64,000 bases of DNA, from NCBI RefSeq assembly GCF_020497125.1, contig NC_059079.1:15767553-15831552 (forward strand), given 5' to 3'. This document shows, piece after piece, positions 25,917 through 36,930 of this stretch (position 1 is its first letter; each line of letters starts with the position of its first letter). Source of the stretch: Mauremys mutica (Eukaryota; Chordata; Testudines; Geoemydidae). Made by a program: the position numbers and the translations under genes. The notes under the pieces were generated by a model. It made no database searches and had not been told where the DNA came from. It was given only the letters and a program-made list of their open reading frames with translations.

Positions 25917-26876
25917 AGTGCTGTCCAACCTTTTTAGCCTGAGAGATTAACATATTATTTCTAAAATGTCAAGGAGTCGCAATCAGCTCTTGGGGGCAGA
26001 TGTTGTGCCCTGATTTGCTTCCTTTGTGCTGCTCAAGGGGAGCAGAAACCATACACAACCCCTGCTGGGGATTCCCCTGGTCCAGGGAAGACCCAAGTGG
26101 AAATGGAATAGCAAAGCTGGCTCTTACACCTCCCTCCATGAAGCCCTTGGCACGGGCGGTGTTTCAGTGGTTGGGAGGGGAGTGGTGCTCAAACTGCCCC
26201 TAGCTAGTGTATAGTCCCTTGGCACCAGGGGCGGCTCCAGACCCCAGCACACCAAGCGCGTGCTTGGGATGGTATGCTGCGGGGGGCGCTCTGCCGGTCC
26301 CCGGGAGGGCGGCAGGCAGGGCTCCGGTGGACCTCCCGCAGGAGTGCCTGCGGAGGGTTCGGTGGAGCTGCGGGACCAGCGGACACTCCGCAGGCATGCC
26401 TGCGGGAGGTCCACCGGAGCCACGGGACCAGCAACCGGCAGAGCGCCCCCTGTGGCATACCGCCCTGCTTGGGGCGGCGAAATGTCTAGAGCCGCCCCTG
26501 CTTGGCACCATAGCCAGCTGTCACCAGCTGGAGCTCTGCTCTTCCTCCAGCTCAGAGAGATGAAACGTATTTGGTCATGAGCTTTTCCTCCTTTTTTTGA
26601 TGTCTGGAGGAGAGGACCCACCCTTTGCAAGGCACTGACCCAGGCTTAGTCAGAGCCAGTCAAGCTTCTGTCCAGCTGTCCTTGGGGCTTCCGCAGCCCA
26701 ATGGGCAACCCCCCAGCTTGCTCCCTATAGTGAAGGGAGCCAACTCAAACCCTTCAGTTTTAAAAGTTGCCAGGTGCAGCTCAGGGAACGCACTTTACAT
26801 TCGTAATGCCAGGCCCCGTCTCTTCTCAGTACAATCACCTTTGAAGGCCACAGTGTAGAACCTCGAGAGCCACACA
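25917..26876. mobile_element. Possible hAT-type element, interrupted and of uncertain extent
   Basis: The left end CAGTGCTGTCCAACCTTTTT resembles hAT termini of the 'cagtg...tccaacc' class. A matching right end is not clear; a candidate is the 'cctcgagagccaca' region near 26860. A younger element (26226-26500) sits inside. The remainder is GC-richer than the surroundings. Confidence 0.4.
26226..26500. mobile_element. hAT-type non-autonomous element, CAGGGGCGG family, 275 bp
   Basis: The ends are CAGGGGCGGCTCCAGA and TCTAGAGCCGCCCCTG, with the exact 8-bp duplication CTTGGCAC at 26218-26225 and 26501-26508. It has nested internal inverted repeats (GGACCTCCCGCAGG against CCTGCGGGAGGTCC, and an inner CCTGCGGAG/CTCCGCAGG pair). 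It shares both ends and the 'caccaagcgcgtgcttggg' segment with 21010-21253. It is recent enough to keep a perfect duplication. Confidence 0.9.
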
Positions 26877-27000
26877 TGAGCAGCTCTGTGCCACTTGAAA
26901 GCTTGTCTCTGTCACCAAGAGAAGTTGGTCCAATAAAAGATATTACCTCACTCACCTTGTCTCTCTAATATCCTAGGACAACACAACTACAACAACACTG
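26877..27000 (+). mobile_element. PLE 3'-end fragment, second subfamily
   Basis: The blocks 'agctctgtgccacttgaaag', 'gaagttggtccaataaaaga', 'caccttgtctctctaatatc' and 'acaacaacactg' form the terminal block of a second tail type, also present in inverted form at 63787-63985. The layout parallels the other PLE tail (target phrase, then 'gaaagctt', then a T-rich spacer). Confidence 0.65.
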
Positions 27001-27607
27001 AAAATCCCTATTTATAGCATTCATCTTCACTAGACTATTCCGCTACCGAGTGAGGAAATAGTCTGTATATACCACAGAAGTGGAAATGTAACCCTCTATA
27101 GTCTAAGAACAAGCTTGTGGTTTACCAGAATATTTCTGTTTCATTCTGAGGTTTTCAGCTAACAAGAGAAATTTACCCAGTGCGTTTATTGACATTAAAA
27201 TAAGGGTGATAGTCAACACATAAATCCAGTACTACTTTACTTTGTACTTTAAAACACTTTCTCAGGAGCAAATGTGGATTCTGCTTATGTTTTTGCTTGA
27301 AGCATCAAAACAGCCTGCTGTTAACCTAGGTATACATTCCAGCCATGCTTACAGCACAGGCTTCAAAGCCAATCAAAAATGGTTTCAGGACCTGTTCAGC
27401 ACAGAGAACATCCAATTTCAGCCACGGAAGCTAGTCCACTTTACAGATACTCCATACTGTGTGTCTAGAAAGATAAAACACAGGACTAAATTCACTCCAG
27501 GATTTACCCTGTCTTCTGCCGGCACAGAGCCTTGGAGAAAATCTACTGGAGGACAAAATTTCAGTGGCGTAAAGTGGCCACAACCACCCTTGCAAGAAAG
27601 GGCCTGT

Positions 27608-28104
27608 AATAGTATGTTTACACAGCAAATTAAAACCCACGACTGGGGCTCACGGGGCTCGGGCCACAGGGCTGTTTCATTGCTGGGTAAACTTCTGGCT
27701 CGGGCTGGAGCTCAAGCTCTCAGACCCTCCAGAGCCCAGGCTCTAGCCCAAGTCTACCCAGCAGTACAACAGCCCCCATCTGAGCCCCACGAGCCCAAGT
27801 TGGCTGGCATGGGCCAGCCGTGGACTTTTCTTTGCTATGTACTAGTGGTCCCCAATCTTTTTCGTCTGGCGAGTGCCAGACGACGAGCCATGGAGGACTG
27901 TGGCAGCGGACGAGCATTCGCCGAAATGCCGCCGACAAGCGGCGTCATCCATAGGCATTGCCACTGAAATGCTGCTGAATTTCAGTGGCATTTCGGTGGA
28001 TACTCGTCCACCTGCCAGTACGCAGGCGCACTTAGATGCCCCCATGGGTGCCATGGCACCCGCGGGCACCGTGTTGGGGACCCCTGCTGTGTAGTCATAG
28101 CCTT
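27608..28104. mobile_element. Palindromic MITE split by a hAT-type insertion
   Basis: The left end TAATAGTATGTTTACACAGC is matched at the right by the reverse complement of the sequence formed by 27820-27842 joined to 28095-28104 ('tttgctatgtac' then 'tcatagcctta'). The interior is a long imperfect inverted repeat: 'ctggggctcacggggctcgg' near 27645 pairs with 'tgagccccacgagcccaag' near 27781, and 'gctgggtaaact' with 'agtctacccagc'. I recognise the 'gggtatgtctacact' ended family as common in turtles. The possible 3-bp TAA/TTA target site would suggest PIF/Harbinger, but this is weak. Confidence 0.6.
27843..28086. mobile_element. hAT-type non-autonomous element nested in a MITE, 244 bp
   Basis: It begins TAGTGGTCCCCAATC and ends GTGTTGGGGACCCCTG, which are inverted ends. 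The flanks CTATGTAC and CTGTGTAG match at 6 of 8 positions, so the duplication has begun to decay. Internal hairpins are CGTCTGGCGAGTGCCAGACG (27861-27880) and a GCCACTGAAAT/ATTTCAGTGGC pair near 27960-27990. Confidence 0.7.
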
Positions 28105-31100
28105 AGATGTCAGGCCAGCTTAAAAAGTGGGCAGCACTGTCCAGGATGGGGTTATAAACAAGGTGACTGGAGAGTCACTGGATTAGCACCTCCTTTCAGC
28201 AGCACCCATTGGGAGAGCTCCAGAGACGTTCTAGTGGGAGTTAAGGGTACAACCCATCTCAGCAAAAACCCCGTGGGAGAATAGGGATGGAAAAACCACC
28301 TAACCTCCGTCATGGTGGATTCCTACACTGGAAAGAGGCTTACTTAGCACCAGGACATGTAATTTATATCTCCCTTCACTAGTTTTTTTTTAATCTGTTC
28401 CATGGTCTTTTGACTAAGGAGGATCTATGCTTTTAAACATCTGTGTGTTCCAGTTGTAACACTGTTTATTATTCCATGCAAAGGCAAGTGTTAGTGTATC
28501 ACTACAGGGCTGAAATCAATTTCTCAGAATTCAGGAAATACAGACTTGAGGTGGAAAGCCTAACTGTAACTCTGTCTCCTTGAGCTTATGTTCTAATGTA
28601 TGGTGTCTCGTGATATTACTATAAATGGTCAATTAATACAAGATCTAATATCTGCAAACTGGAATATCTTGAACAACTTTCCATGTGGTATAGTAAGTTA
28701 TAGTACATCAAGTTTACATCTTGGTTTGATTTTTAGTTTCAGCCAAGTTTGAAGAAAATTGATTTTAGTAGTTCTAAAGTTATAAAATAATTTATAAACT
28801 TGGCAAGTTGAAAATTTTTCCTTTTTATTTACTTTTTTGAAAATCAACTCGAACCTATGAAGACTTGCAGATATTTTCCACTAAAAAATATAAATAACTT
28901 CCAGGCTGGGACTAAGCATGGAAAATTTCAGCTCCAAAGGAATTTTTTGCTTAATAACTTTGACAATCTGAAAAGAGATTTACAGTGAACCTGCTTCAAA
29001 AGTGGAGAGTGCTCTGCAGTTAAAATAGCTTATACCATCATAGTCCCCATTGAAGTCAGTGGAGTCATGCCAGCAGAGAATTTGGCCCTATCTTCTAGGA
29101 CCCTTTGAATACACTGTGCTCAGAGACTGACTTTCAAAGATGTGTTTTTCCTTTAATTCCAGTGGTGTGGTTTAAACAAGAGGTTAGATGTTCTGTGCAT
29201 ATATCCTGGGGTCAGCCATGCATTATCTTGCTGTATAATGTTCAATAATCCAGAGCCACTTAAATGGATTATCCCAGACTTGCTTACAAAATTTACATGC
29301 AGCTCAATCCCTTTCAAAGCACTTGGGTATGTGAATCCTTGTCTAAGTATTTACCTATACTGCTCAGCACATTGGCTGCCATTCAGGTGGTATCATCAAG
29401 AGAATGAGGTCAACATTCCCTTTGGAGATGCAGCAAAAGAAATAGAAAAGCATTTAACAGACAACTGAGCTGGCAAACAGGAGCAATTGCTAACATTAGA
29501 GAATTGGTTTCTAAAATCAAAACAAAAATGGATTTACTTCTACTCTGCTCAAGAATTGCAAGTGAACATAGGCAACTAAGTTGGTCAGTCTTCATCCATA
29601 TTTGTCTCATGGCACTGTGGGCACTGTAAATCCATAATGATTCATTGTGTTGGTTGTTTTGATTATATTTTATCTGCTTTTGGGGCATCACTCTTTGAAA
29701 GAAGTTGATGTTCGTTGATTCATCTGTCTTAGATACTAAGTGGTCTTCAAGAATAGACCTAAGCAGAGAGCCTTACAGAAGTCTCAGATTAGGGAGGAGG
29801 AGTTGCAGCCTTCTGTTCAGCTGTAGATGGTAAAAGGCATCATGAGCTAGCACTGTTGCTTGAGAACCCAAAGCATTGAGGGGTCCAGTAGGAGACACAG
29901 CCTGTGAACTATTGCTGATGAAAGGCATCAGGCTGCTCCTCCAAATGCTTCCCCTGGCCAACAGTCATTATGTCTTCCTTCCCGGCCGCTTGTGACCAAC
30001 TCTTACCTCAGCCAGAAACTGAGTTAATAGTGAACATCTAAAATATGGGGCCAGTGGAGGGACAGAGATGAGTGTCATGGGCCTACTGATGACACAGCAA
30101 TCTCTCCATCCCCCAATGGCCTTTCCTACACACTGAAAAGGAGAGGTGACAAGCTGAGCAGTGGGAGCCACCCAGTGACACCCCAGAGTGACAACAAGCA
30201 ATTGCCCAACTGTACCAACTAAAACATGGAGGAAGGACATTGTGTTAGAGACTGTGTCTTGAGCAAAGGCCTAGCCAGTGACTTGCCTGTGCAAGGGGAA
30301 TGTTAATGGTCCACATATTAATGCCCATAATTTATTTCCTTAATTTCTTTCAACTTGGTTTTCATAATACACCTATTACCTAACGAAAATAGTGCCAGTC
30401 AATCAAATGGTTAGACTGCTAACTTGTCAAAGTTAGGACAATATTTAAGCCATTCACAAACCAGCTTTGCATTGTATGGACTGTGCAGTCGAATAATAAA
30501 ATTGTGCTCTTATGAATGAGGTGATTTCCAATTGGCTGACACATGAAACAAGTTCATCCTATATATACCAATTTACTGAAATGTCCAATAATAGTAAAGA
30601 GAGCAACTGTTCCACAACTCTGCCAGTGTTCATCGGACACAATGACAGTAGCCACATCATTAATCACACGGTATATTAGAAATAAAGTCATTGGAATGGA
30701 ATGGTGTCAAAGGATAAATGTCTCCCACTTTGAAAATAAACTTCTCAGTTTCACCTCCAATGTTTTTTGATTCCAGTAAATCCTTTGGTTTCACCTGGCA
30801 TTTATGTACTAGTAGGAGACCAATATCCTATGACAAGGGCTTATTCCACAGACAGCTATGTCTTTAGCATACTCTTAAATCTACATAATTACTATGCCAA
30901 GACCGCTTCTTTTCCTTAGAGGTTAAATATAAATTACGTCCTGAAACAGTGTAACTAGGTGTAATTAGCCTTGTTTAGGCGCTCTCACTTTAAATTATAT
31001 ATAAAAATCTATGATGCTTTTCAAGGCATTTAACCTTAAACAGGTTTCCTTGTACGTTCATCTTGTCACTTTTAACTTTATTCCCAAATAACATTCTAAA

Positions 31101-31249
31101 GATATTCGATTAGTTTATTCAGTTATACACTCTCGCCTTAGAGGTTATCATGCTTAACAAAACATGTTTTAAAATAATAAACTCCATTAAGATTGTAATT
31201 AAATTTACAGGCAGTCTTTTTCTACAACTTTAAGAAAAGATGTCTGACT

Positions 31250-31302
31250 CTTTATTTTTTTTCCCTTTTCCTTTCCTTTCCTTTTTATTTTTATTTTTTT
31301 TA
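31250..31302. repeat. Pyrimidine-rich simple repeat
   Basis: A T-run followed by several CCTTT units and a second T-run. Confidence 0.85.
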
Positions 31303-32195
31303 AGTCTTGTTCCATAAGGATTATAGCTCCCCTGCTGTTTGGAAAAGATAATTTCACTTGTAACACTAATAACTTGAGCAGGGAGAAGGCTGGCTCGGTG
31401 AATGGAATGCACTTCACTGCACATCTTGGCTTAGTTAGAAATCGGAAACAGATGGTCCTTGCGGCTGGCTTCCCACTCAGGCCTGCTCAGTGCCAGCCTG
31501 TGGTCGTTGGCTGGTTGCTGCTGGCACTGTGTGACTTGAACATAGTAGGACAGTGGCAAAAGAAATCAAATCTTTTTCATTGAGCAGCAAACTGTAATGA
31601 AATTTGACAGATCTGACATTCTATACCCGACATCTAGTTAGAATATATTAACCTTTTAGTTTTCTTAAGCTCCTCTCGTACAAGTTATGAATCTCCTTAT
31701 GAGAATTATGCAGTGGATTGACTCCTTTGCTAGGGTTACAGAAGAGAAGCAGAAGTCTTTTGGATGTTCTCTAACATCACAAGCAAAATAAATATTTCAC
31801 AAGACAAATGAAATACTGGGCTTGTAATTCCTCCCCAAAGAATTACAACACAAAAATATAGGTTTGTAGATTTTTATGGTATTTCATGTTAGGAGGAAAA
31901 AATCCATAGCAAGGTGAGAGTAAAACTGGTGTGAGTATTTGAAATATTCTCTGTTTTCATTACCTAAATACTGTGTTTTTAGCCTAGTATAACTTTGTTT
32001 GCATGTTGGGGAAAATGTATTAATTTTTTATGCTTTTATATTTTCTGTCTTTCCTCCTACATCAAGTAGTCCCAATGACCCTAGTGAGGCTACTCACAAC
32101 AGAAAGCATCATGCCTGATAGTACGTGTTTGCAGGATTGGATCCTATGGCATTGTAATTAGCACTTTTCCAGTCATTTAACTGGCTGTGATTTGA

Positions 32196-32294
32196 GCCTT
32201 GATTCAGCAAAGCACTAAAGCAAGTGCTACAATGGGACTTATAACATGTTCTTAACTTTAAGTATGCGCTTAAGTGCTTTGCTGAATTGGGGCC
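32196..32294. mobile_element. Small inverted-repeat element, GGCC family, 99 bp
   Basis: The left end GCCTTGATTCAGCAAAGCAC pairs with the right end 'gtgctttgctgaattggggc'. It belongs to a family seen many times in the window (best copy 52348-52468). It has no coding capacity. Confidence 0.6.
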
Positions 32295-35200
32295 TTAGAA
32301 TTACAGAAGATGTTCAGTTATGTCAGCGTGAACAATAAATCTGCTTACACTTCTTAACGCATTGGGGGGGGATTTTATTTTAATGTATTAAAATGTTGAA
32401 ACAAGGTTTTCCCTCCCTTTTCTCTCTCTCCTCCTACTTGATACTGATGTGAAGTCATAGTGCTGCATCTCTGACATCAGTCTGGTCTCCATAATAACAG
32501 ATTATGTCAGAAACAGAGGATTGTGACTCCACTTGAGGATTTGGCAGGAGGAACATCTGGGTGACAGGATAATAATGAGTGGTGATGGAGAGGAAGAATT
32601 ACAGCTAACGGGTCGTATGCACTGAGTAAAATTACAGGTAAAGGATCAGACACTCAGAGTAAAAAGAGACCTGTCAGTATCTGGGGAAGAATCCTCTCCC
32701 TCATCCCTGGGAGAGGGTACAAATGAACTGCCCTTAGGCAGTTTTACAGCATCCTGAAGTCTCCGGCAGGGTCTTCAACTGTTGCACTCATTTTGGCCAG
32801 TGGATCCATGCAGTTGCAGAAACGGTAGCCCCATGCTGCATCACTCCATGTTTATGCCTTTAGCTACAGCAGAGCCTGTTGACTGAAGCCAGTATCGTAG
32901 GATTTCCAAAAGCTCGAACATACACTTGTTGTCAGCGACTTTGCATGAGTTCAGAGGTTGTCCAAAAATCAACTAATTGTCATTGTTAAAGATTAGGAAA
33001 TCCTTTTCATAGCACATCTAACTTAAGATGATGCTGGGAAAATAGCTCCAAAATTAGGAGCAGATTTAAAATTATGCTATTGCACTCTGTTGAGAATTAA
33101 AGCTTCCAACTAATTGCAGCTAAAGAGATATGAGAAAATAAAGAAAGGGTTAATGGGCAATAGAGACCATATAAAATAAGTAGATAATCTAGTATATACA
33201 TTGAAGTAAGTATCTATTACTGGGAGCTGCATGCATCTGGAATGATACTACCTAGCTGCTTTTACCAGTGGGGATATTAGAAACCAATGTTGGGAGAAGC
33301 TGCCCAATGTAGCAAACTTTCTAATGTTCTCATGCAGTCAATTTCCAATAGGATATATACCAGCTTGAGATATTCATCTGAATCAATGTACTTTGCTAGC
33401 CTGTTTTAGCATTCTTTCCTGGTTTTGTGCTCTTCATAGTAGCGAGGACCTCATCAGAATGCACTGTAGAAGATACACAGGAAATACTCATGCTGTTTGT
33501 GCTGTGGCAGGTACCTCTGCTCAACAATTAAGCAAATTATCTTTGGATAGTTGGCTACATCTCCAGTAGGAAGCCAGAAAGTGGTTGGCAAGTACCTCAA
33601 TCCATTGCTTGAGGCCTGAAGTTGTTAGAAAACAAATCAGTAGTTCTGTAGCCCACAGATACAAACATCTAGTCAATTGCTACCATGAAATATCAGTCAT
33701 GAATCACCAGCACCTTTATTTTGCCACTGTGCCCCTACAAATGTATGTACAGCACTTAGTTTTTCTCCCTGCAGAACAAATCTAGGTTAGTAACAAACCT
33801 CTTTGTGGTTTATTGTTGTTCTGAAGGCATCATTTTGTCCTTATAGCATTCACATGCAGCGTTGTGCAGAATGTTATTGACAAGAGTTAAATTCAAAACA
33901 TGTAGCCATTTTCTTCTGTGTGGCTTTTTTTCTGATTGAAGGGAAACTATTTAGATGTTGGTTTCCAAAACAGCATCTGCCAGCAATCAAAGGGAAAAAT
34001 TGCATAAAACAAATGCAATTGTTTGGAGTAACATTTCCTGGATCATGTTAAATGCTTGATTTGCTCCCCATTATGCTCACCAAATAATTTTATTTTCCAC
34101 AATAATTGCAATATTTAACATGTATTTAATCTTGTTTTAATATTAACAGCCCACTTACAAAAGGAGTAATTGCTCTAGGTTAGTAGATCCACCACTGCCA
34201 TCCTCATTTTTTTTTAAAATAGCGACGTTAACTGCACTTAATTGTTTGGGATTTAAAACTCTACTATCCAACAACAATTATCATGTCTTTCAAAACTACT
34301 GTACCGTCAGGAAGAAAATGATTTCATGCTTCTGTCATTCATAAACTGAAATCTGTATCCTTTTTTTTAAATGACTGTTTATTTGATGTATTTCTATTTA
34401 ATATTTTAAATAAAAGTCTTTTTTAGGCCTAGGAAGACTGAAGCAGTGGTTACTGTAGGAATATAGGCAAACATTGTCAGCTGATGTAGAACCACATCAG
34501 GACACACAAAATGACTTAGGCAGGAATATAAATTTTGTCAGAATTTTTTAATGGAAAGACACAAAGCAAGTCTGGCTTTGTAATAATAAATTAGTAATAA
34601 GAAGGGTGGGTAGGTTGTTGGATTTGAGAGATGTAGAAGAGAAGGCAGAATGAAATTGAATCTGACATTGGTTCAAAGGTTGACGGTTGTTTAATCGTTT
34701 TATTTTATATTTTGCATGATTATTTTGAGAGAATGCTTCCACTAAGCAATGAGGAGTAGCATTAACGAAGCTGAAGTAACACAACACAATAAATGTTTTG
34801 GCTGGCCAGTGCAGGGACAGTTCCTGGCAGAATGTCCATTTTCTTCCTGGACTCTGACTACAACTTAACACTTCCCATGCTAGTTAGACCTTTTCCTGTA
34901 AATAGAGTTGATACTGTACCTGCAGTCCGGACTGGTGAAGCACATTGGAATGCTGTACAGATAACATATTTATATATTTTTAATTCTGTCCAAACATATT
35001 GTTACGGTTGACATCAGGAAGAGGGAAAATAAAGAATAGTCCTTGTTGTTGTAATAGAGCAGTTCAGGGTTACCTTAAATCATTTGTCATCTCTCAAATC
35101 ACAAATATCTCAAGGTATAGTTCAAACTGAATGAAAGAAATTCTATACCATAGTGAATAACTATTTTGTAAACTATATAATCTGGACGTGTAATTTGCTG

Positions 35201-36338
35201 TAGCCAAATAGTTAAACCATCATTATAGCATGCAGAACAATCTGAAAAATTATGTGCCCGCAAACTCTTTCATTTTGATCTAAACTAAAATGGATATTGT
35301 TTAATCTAGATTGGAGATTCTTAATACATTTTTCCCCTTGTGTCTAAATAGTGAAAAGACTTGTACAGCTGTCTTTGAATGACTTTATCACTCATAGTTC
35401 AACAGAGGTTCGAAATAGCACTGGCAATCATCTGCAAGTTCACAAATTCACTCTTGGAACACTTTAGGGAAAAAACTACTATACAGATTGCAGTGCCCTA
35501 TTATTATATGGTGGTGGTTATATATTGTACATCTGTCTCCTGATATTATAAAATGGTCTGATTTAAATGTAAACCATTCAGTGCCTATTTAATATTCTAT
35601 CATCATAAAAGTGAAAATTTATTTCCTGGTTTCACAATGCACTGAGATAATTTACCTCCTCTATATCTCAATTCAATGATTATCTTTTATTTTATTTTCC
35701 AAGAAAGGAGGATATTGTTTAATGTCAGCATTTCATAACTTTTCAAAACTGTTGTTTTGTGATGTCCTTTTTCCATGTTAGGGTATTGTTTCCTAGAGTA
35801 AAAGTTGTGTGTTAATGAGGACACTGATGCATAGAGAAGTTTTGCAGTAGAGAGAAACAAACATACATGACTGCTATGGTTGTTACCAAACGATATTATA
35901 AAATGTTACATTAAAACCAGTTTAAAAAATGAAAGGTAGAAAAACTATATTGAAAAAAGAATTGTTTGATTAGCTCTTGGGTAGTCCTTTAGCCATCTGA
36001 TCTACACATGGAAAGTCATTCATTTAAACAACATTCTCTAGTATCTGAAAATAAGGATGGAGCCAAATCTTTCCCTTTTTAAAAAAACAATGAAAGACCG
36101 TATTTGATTCCTTTGGAAAGCTCTATCAATCACTGGGGGTAAATATACTTAGGCAGCCTATACGTTTGTTTTGCTTTTTGTTACTAAAATGATTATGTCC
36201 ATAACTATTTAAAAAATCAGCAAGAAAAAAGAAATTGAAAACATTCAGTAGGTTGTTCCCTCACTTCCCCCTCCCGGTCATGTTCATGGGAAAAGTAGCT
36301 GCGATAAACAGATACTGAATGAGACTGAAACTCTTTTT

Positions 36339-36358
36339 AAAAAAAAAAAAAAAAAAAA
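36339..36358. repeat. Poly(A) tract, 20 bp
   Basis: Uninterrupted A-run about 470 bp upstream of the NFI exon. Confidence 0.95.
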
Positions 36359-36828
36359 GCCAAAACATTGCATGATAGTCTCTAAGCAGTTCCATCTGTC
36401 AAGCAGAAATTTTAGGCTAATAGCCTGTGGCGATCTCCCTCCGTAGTCCACTACCTGCCTTTGTCCTATTAAATCTCTTTATTCTTCTTAAAAAGAAGAA
36501 GGGGGGAGAAAAAAGGGAAAACCTTGTAGAACAAAATTATGAGTGATGAAACCCTAATTTTGACCGCCTCTCTTTGATGTTGAGCAGTGGGTTCTTATTT
36601 TAAAAAACGAAGCGGGGGGGAGAGAGGGGAGAGGACAGTGCTTGGAGCAGATGACTTTTCATCTCTACTTCACCTTGCCACTGGGTCTGTGAGAGATTGG
36701 TTCATTGTCAAGGAGATTTTTTTTTTACCCATGATTCCATATGGTATGGACCGGGCTACATGTTGCCCAACATGCCAGTGCAAATGTTTTCTCAATTAGG
36801 TGTCTTATCTCCCGTGAGTTAGCATCAG

Positions 36829-36924
36829 ATGAAGCTTGCTGACAGCATAATGGCAGGGAAAACCTCCGACGGCTCCATCAAATGGCAGCTCTGCTACGAC
36901 ATCTCGGCCAGAACTTGGTGGATG
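36829..36924 (+). CDS. NFIA: Alternative first coding exon of nuclear factor I A (partial gene, 32 codons)
   Basis: The frame opens MKLADSIMAGKTSDGSIKWQ and continues LCYDISARTWWM. I recognise this from memory as the alternative N-terminus of a nuclear factor I protein (best NFIA), which replaces MYSPLCLTQ before DEFHPF. NFI proteins are nuclear transcription factors that bind TTGGCN5GCCAA as dimers and act in glial, neuronal and haematopoietic differentiation. The exon ends in ATG followed by GTGAGT, phase 0, as needed to join the exon starting with the D codon. An in-frame TAG lies at 36820-36822, so the first ATG at 36829 is the earliest start in this exon. The ATG at 36850 (M8) has a better context (A at -3, G at +4). 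A possible acceptor 'ttttctcaattag' ends at 36799. The DNA-binding exons are outside the window. NFIB is the main alternative. Confidence 0.78.
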
Positions 36925-36930
36925 GTGAGT
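36925..36930 (+). other. NFIA: 5' splice donor of the NFI exon
   Basis: ATG|GTGAGT. The hexamer is the full consensus donor and leaves phase 0. Reading through would stop after 20 more codons of low-complexity sequence, which supports splicing here. Confidence 0.8.

Larger units (their letters stand above)
28105..36338. other. Non-coding interval, transposon-poor
   Basis: 28720-28960 ('cagccaagtttgaagaaaat' and following) may be an old repeat. 29770-30260 is GC-richer and unassigned. From about 30.3 kb on, apart from a small inverted-repeat element at 32196-32294 and simple repeats, I see no transposon. The sequence is AT-rich and looks like upstream or intronic DNA of the gene whose exon lies at 36.8 kb. 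Confidence 0.45.

Noticed and set aside
27242..27967. 241-codon open frame on the + strand
   Set aside because: It runs from unique sequence straight through a palindromic MITE and into a nested hAT-type element, with no domain or codon bias. It is a chance frame.
36587..36799. 70-codon frame just upstream of the NFI exon, ending in CTCAATTAG
   Set aside because: It could be an upstream ORF in a 5' leader, but there is no evidence that this stretch is transcribed and its stop coincides with a possible splice acceptor. Not called as a gene.
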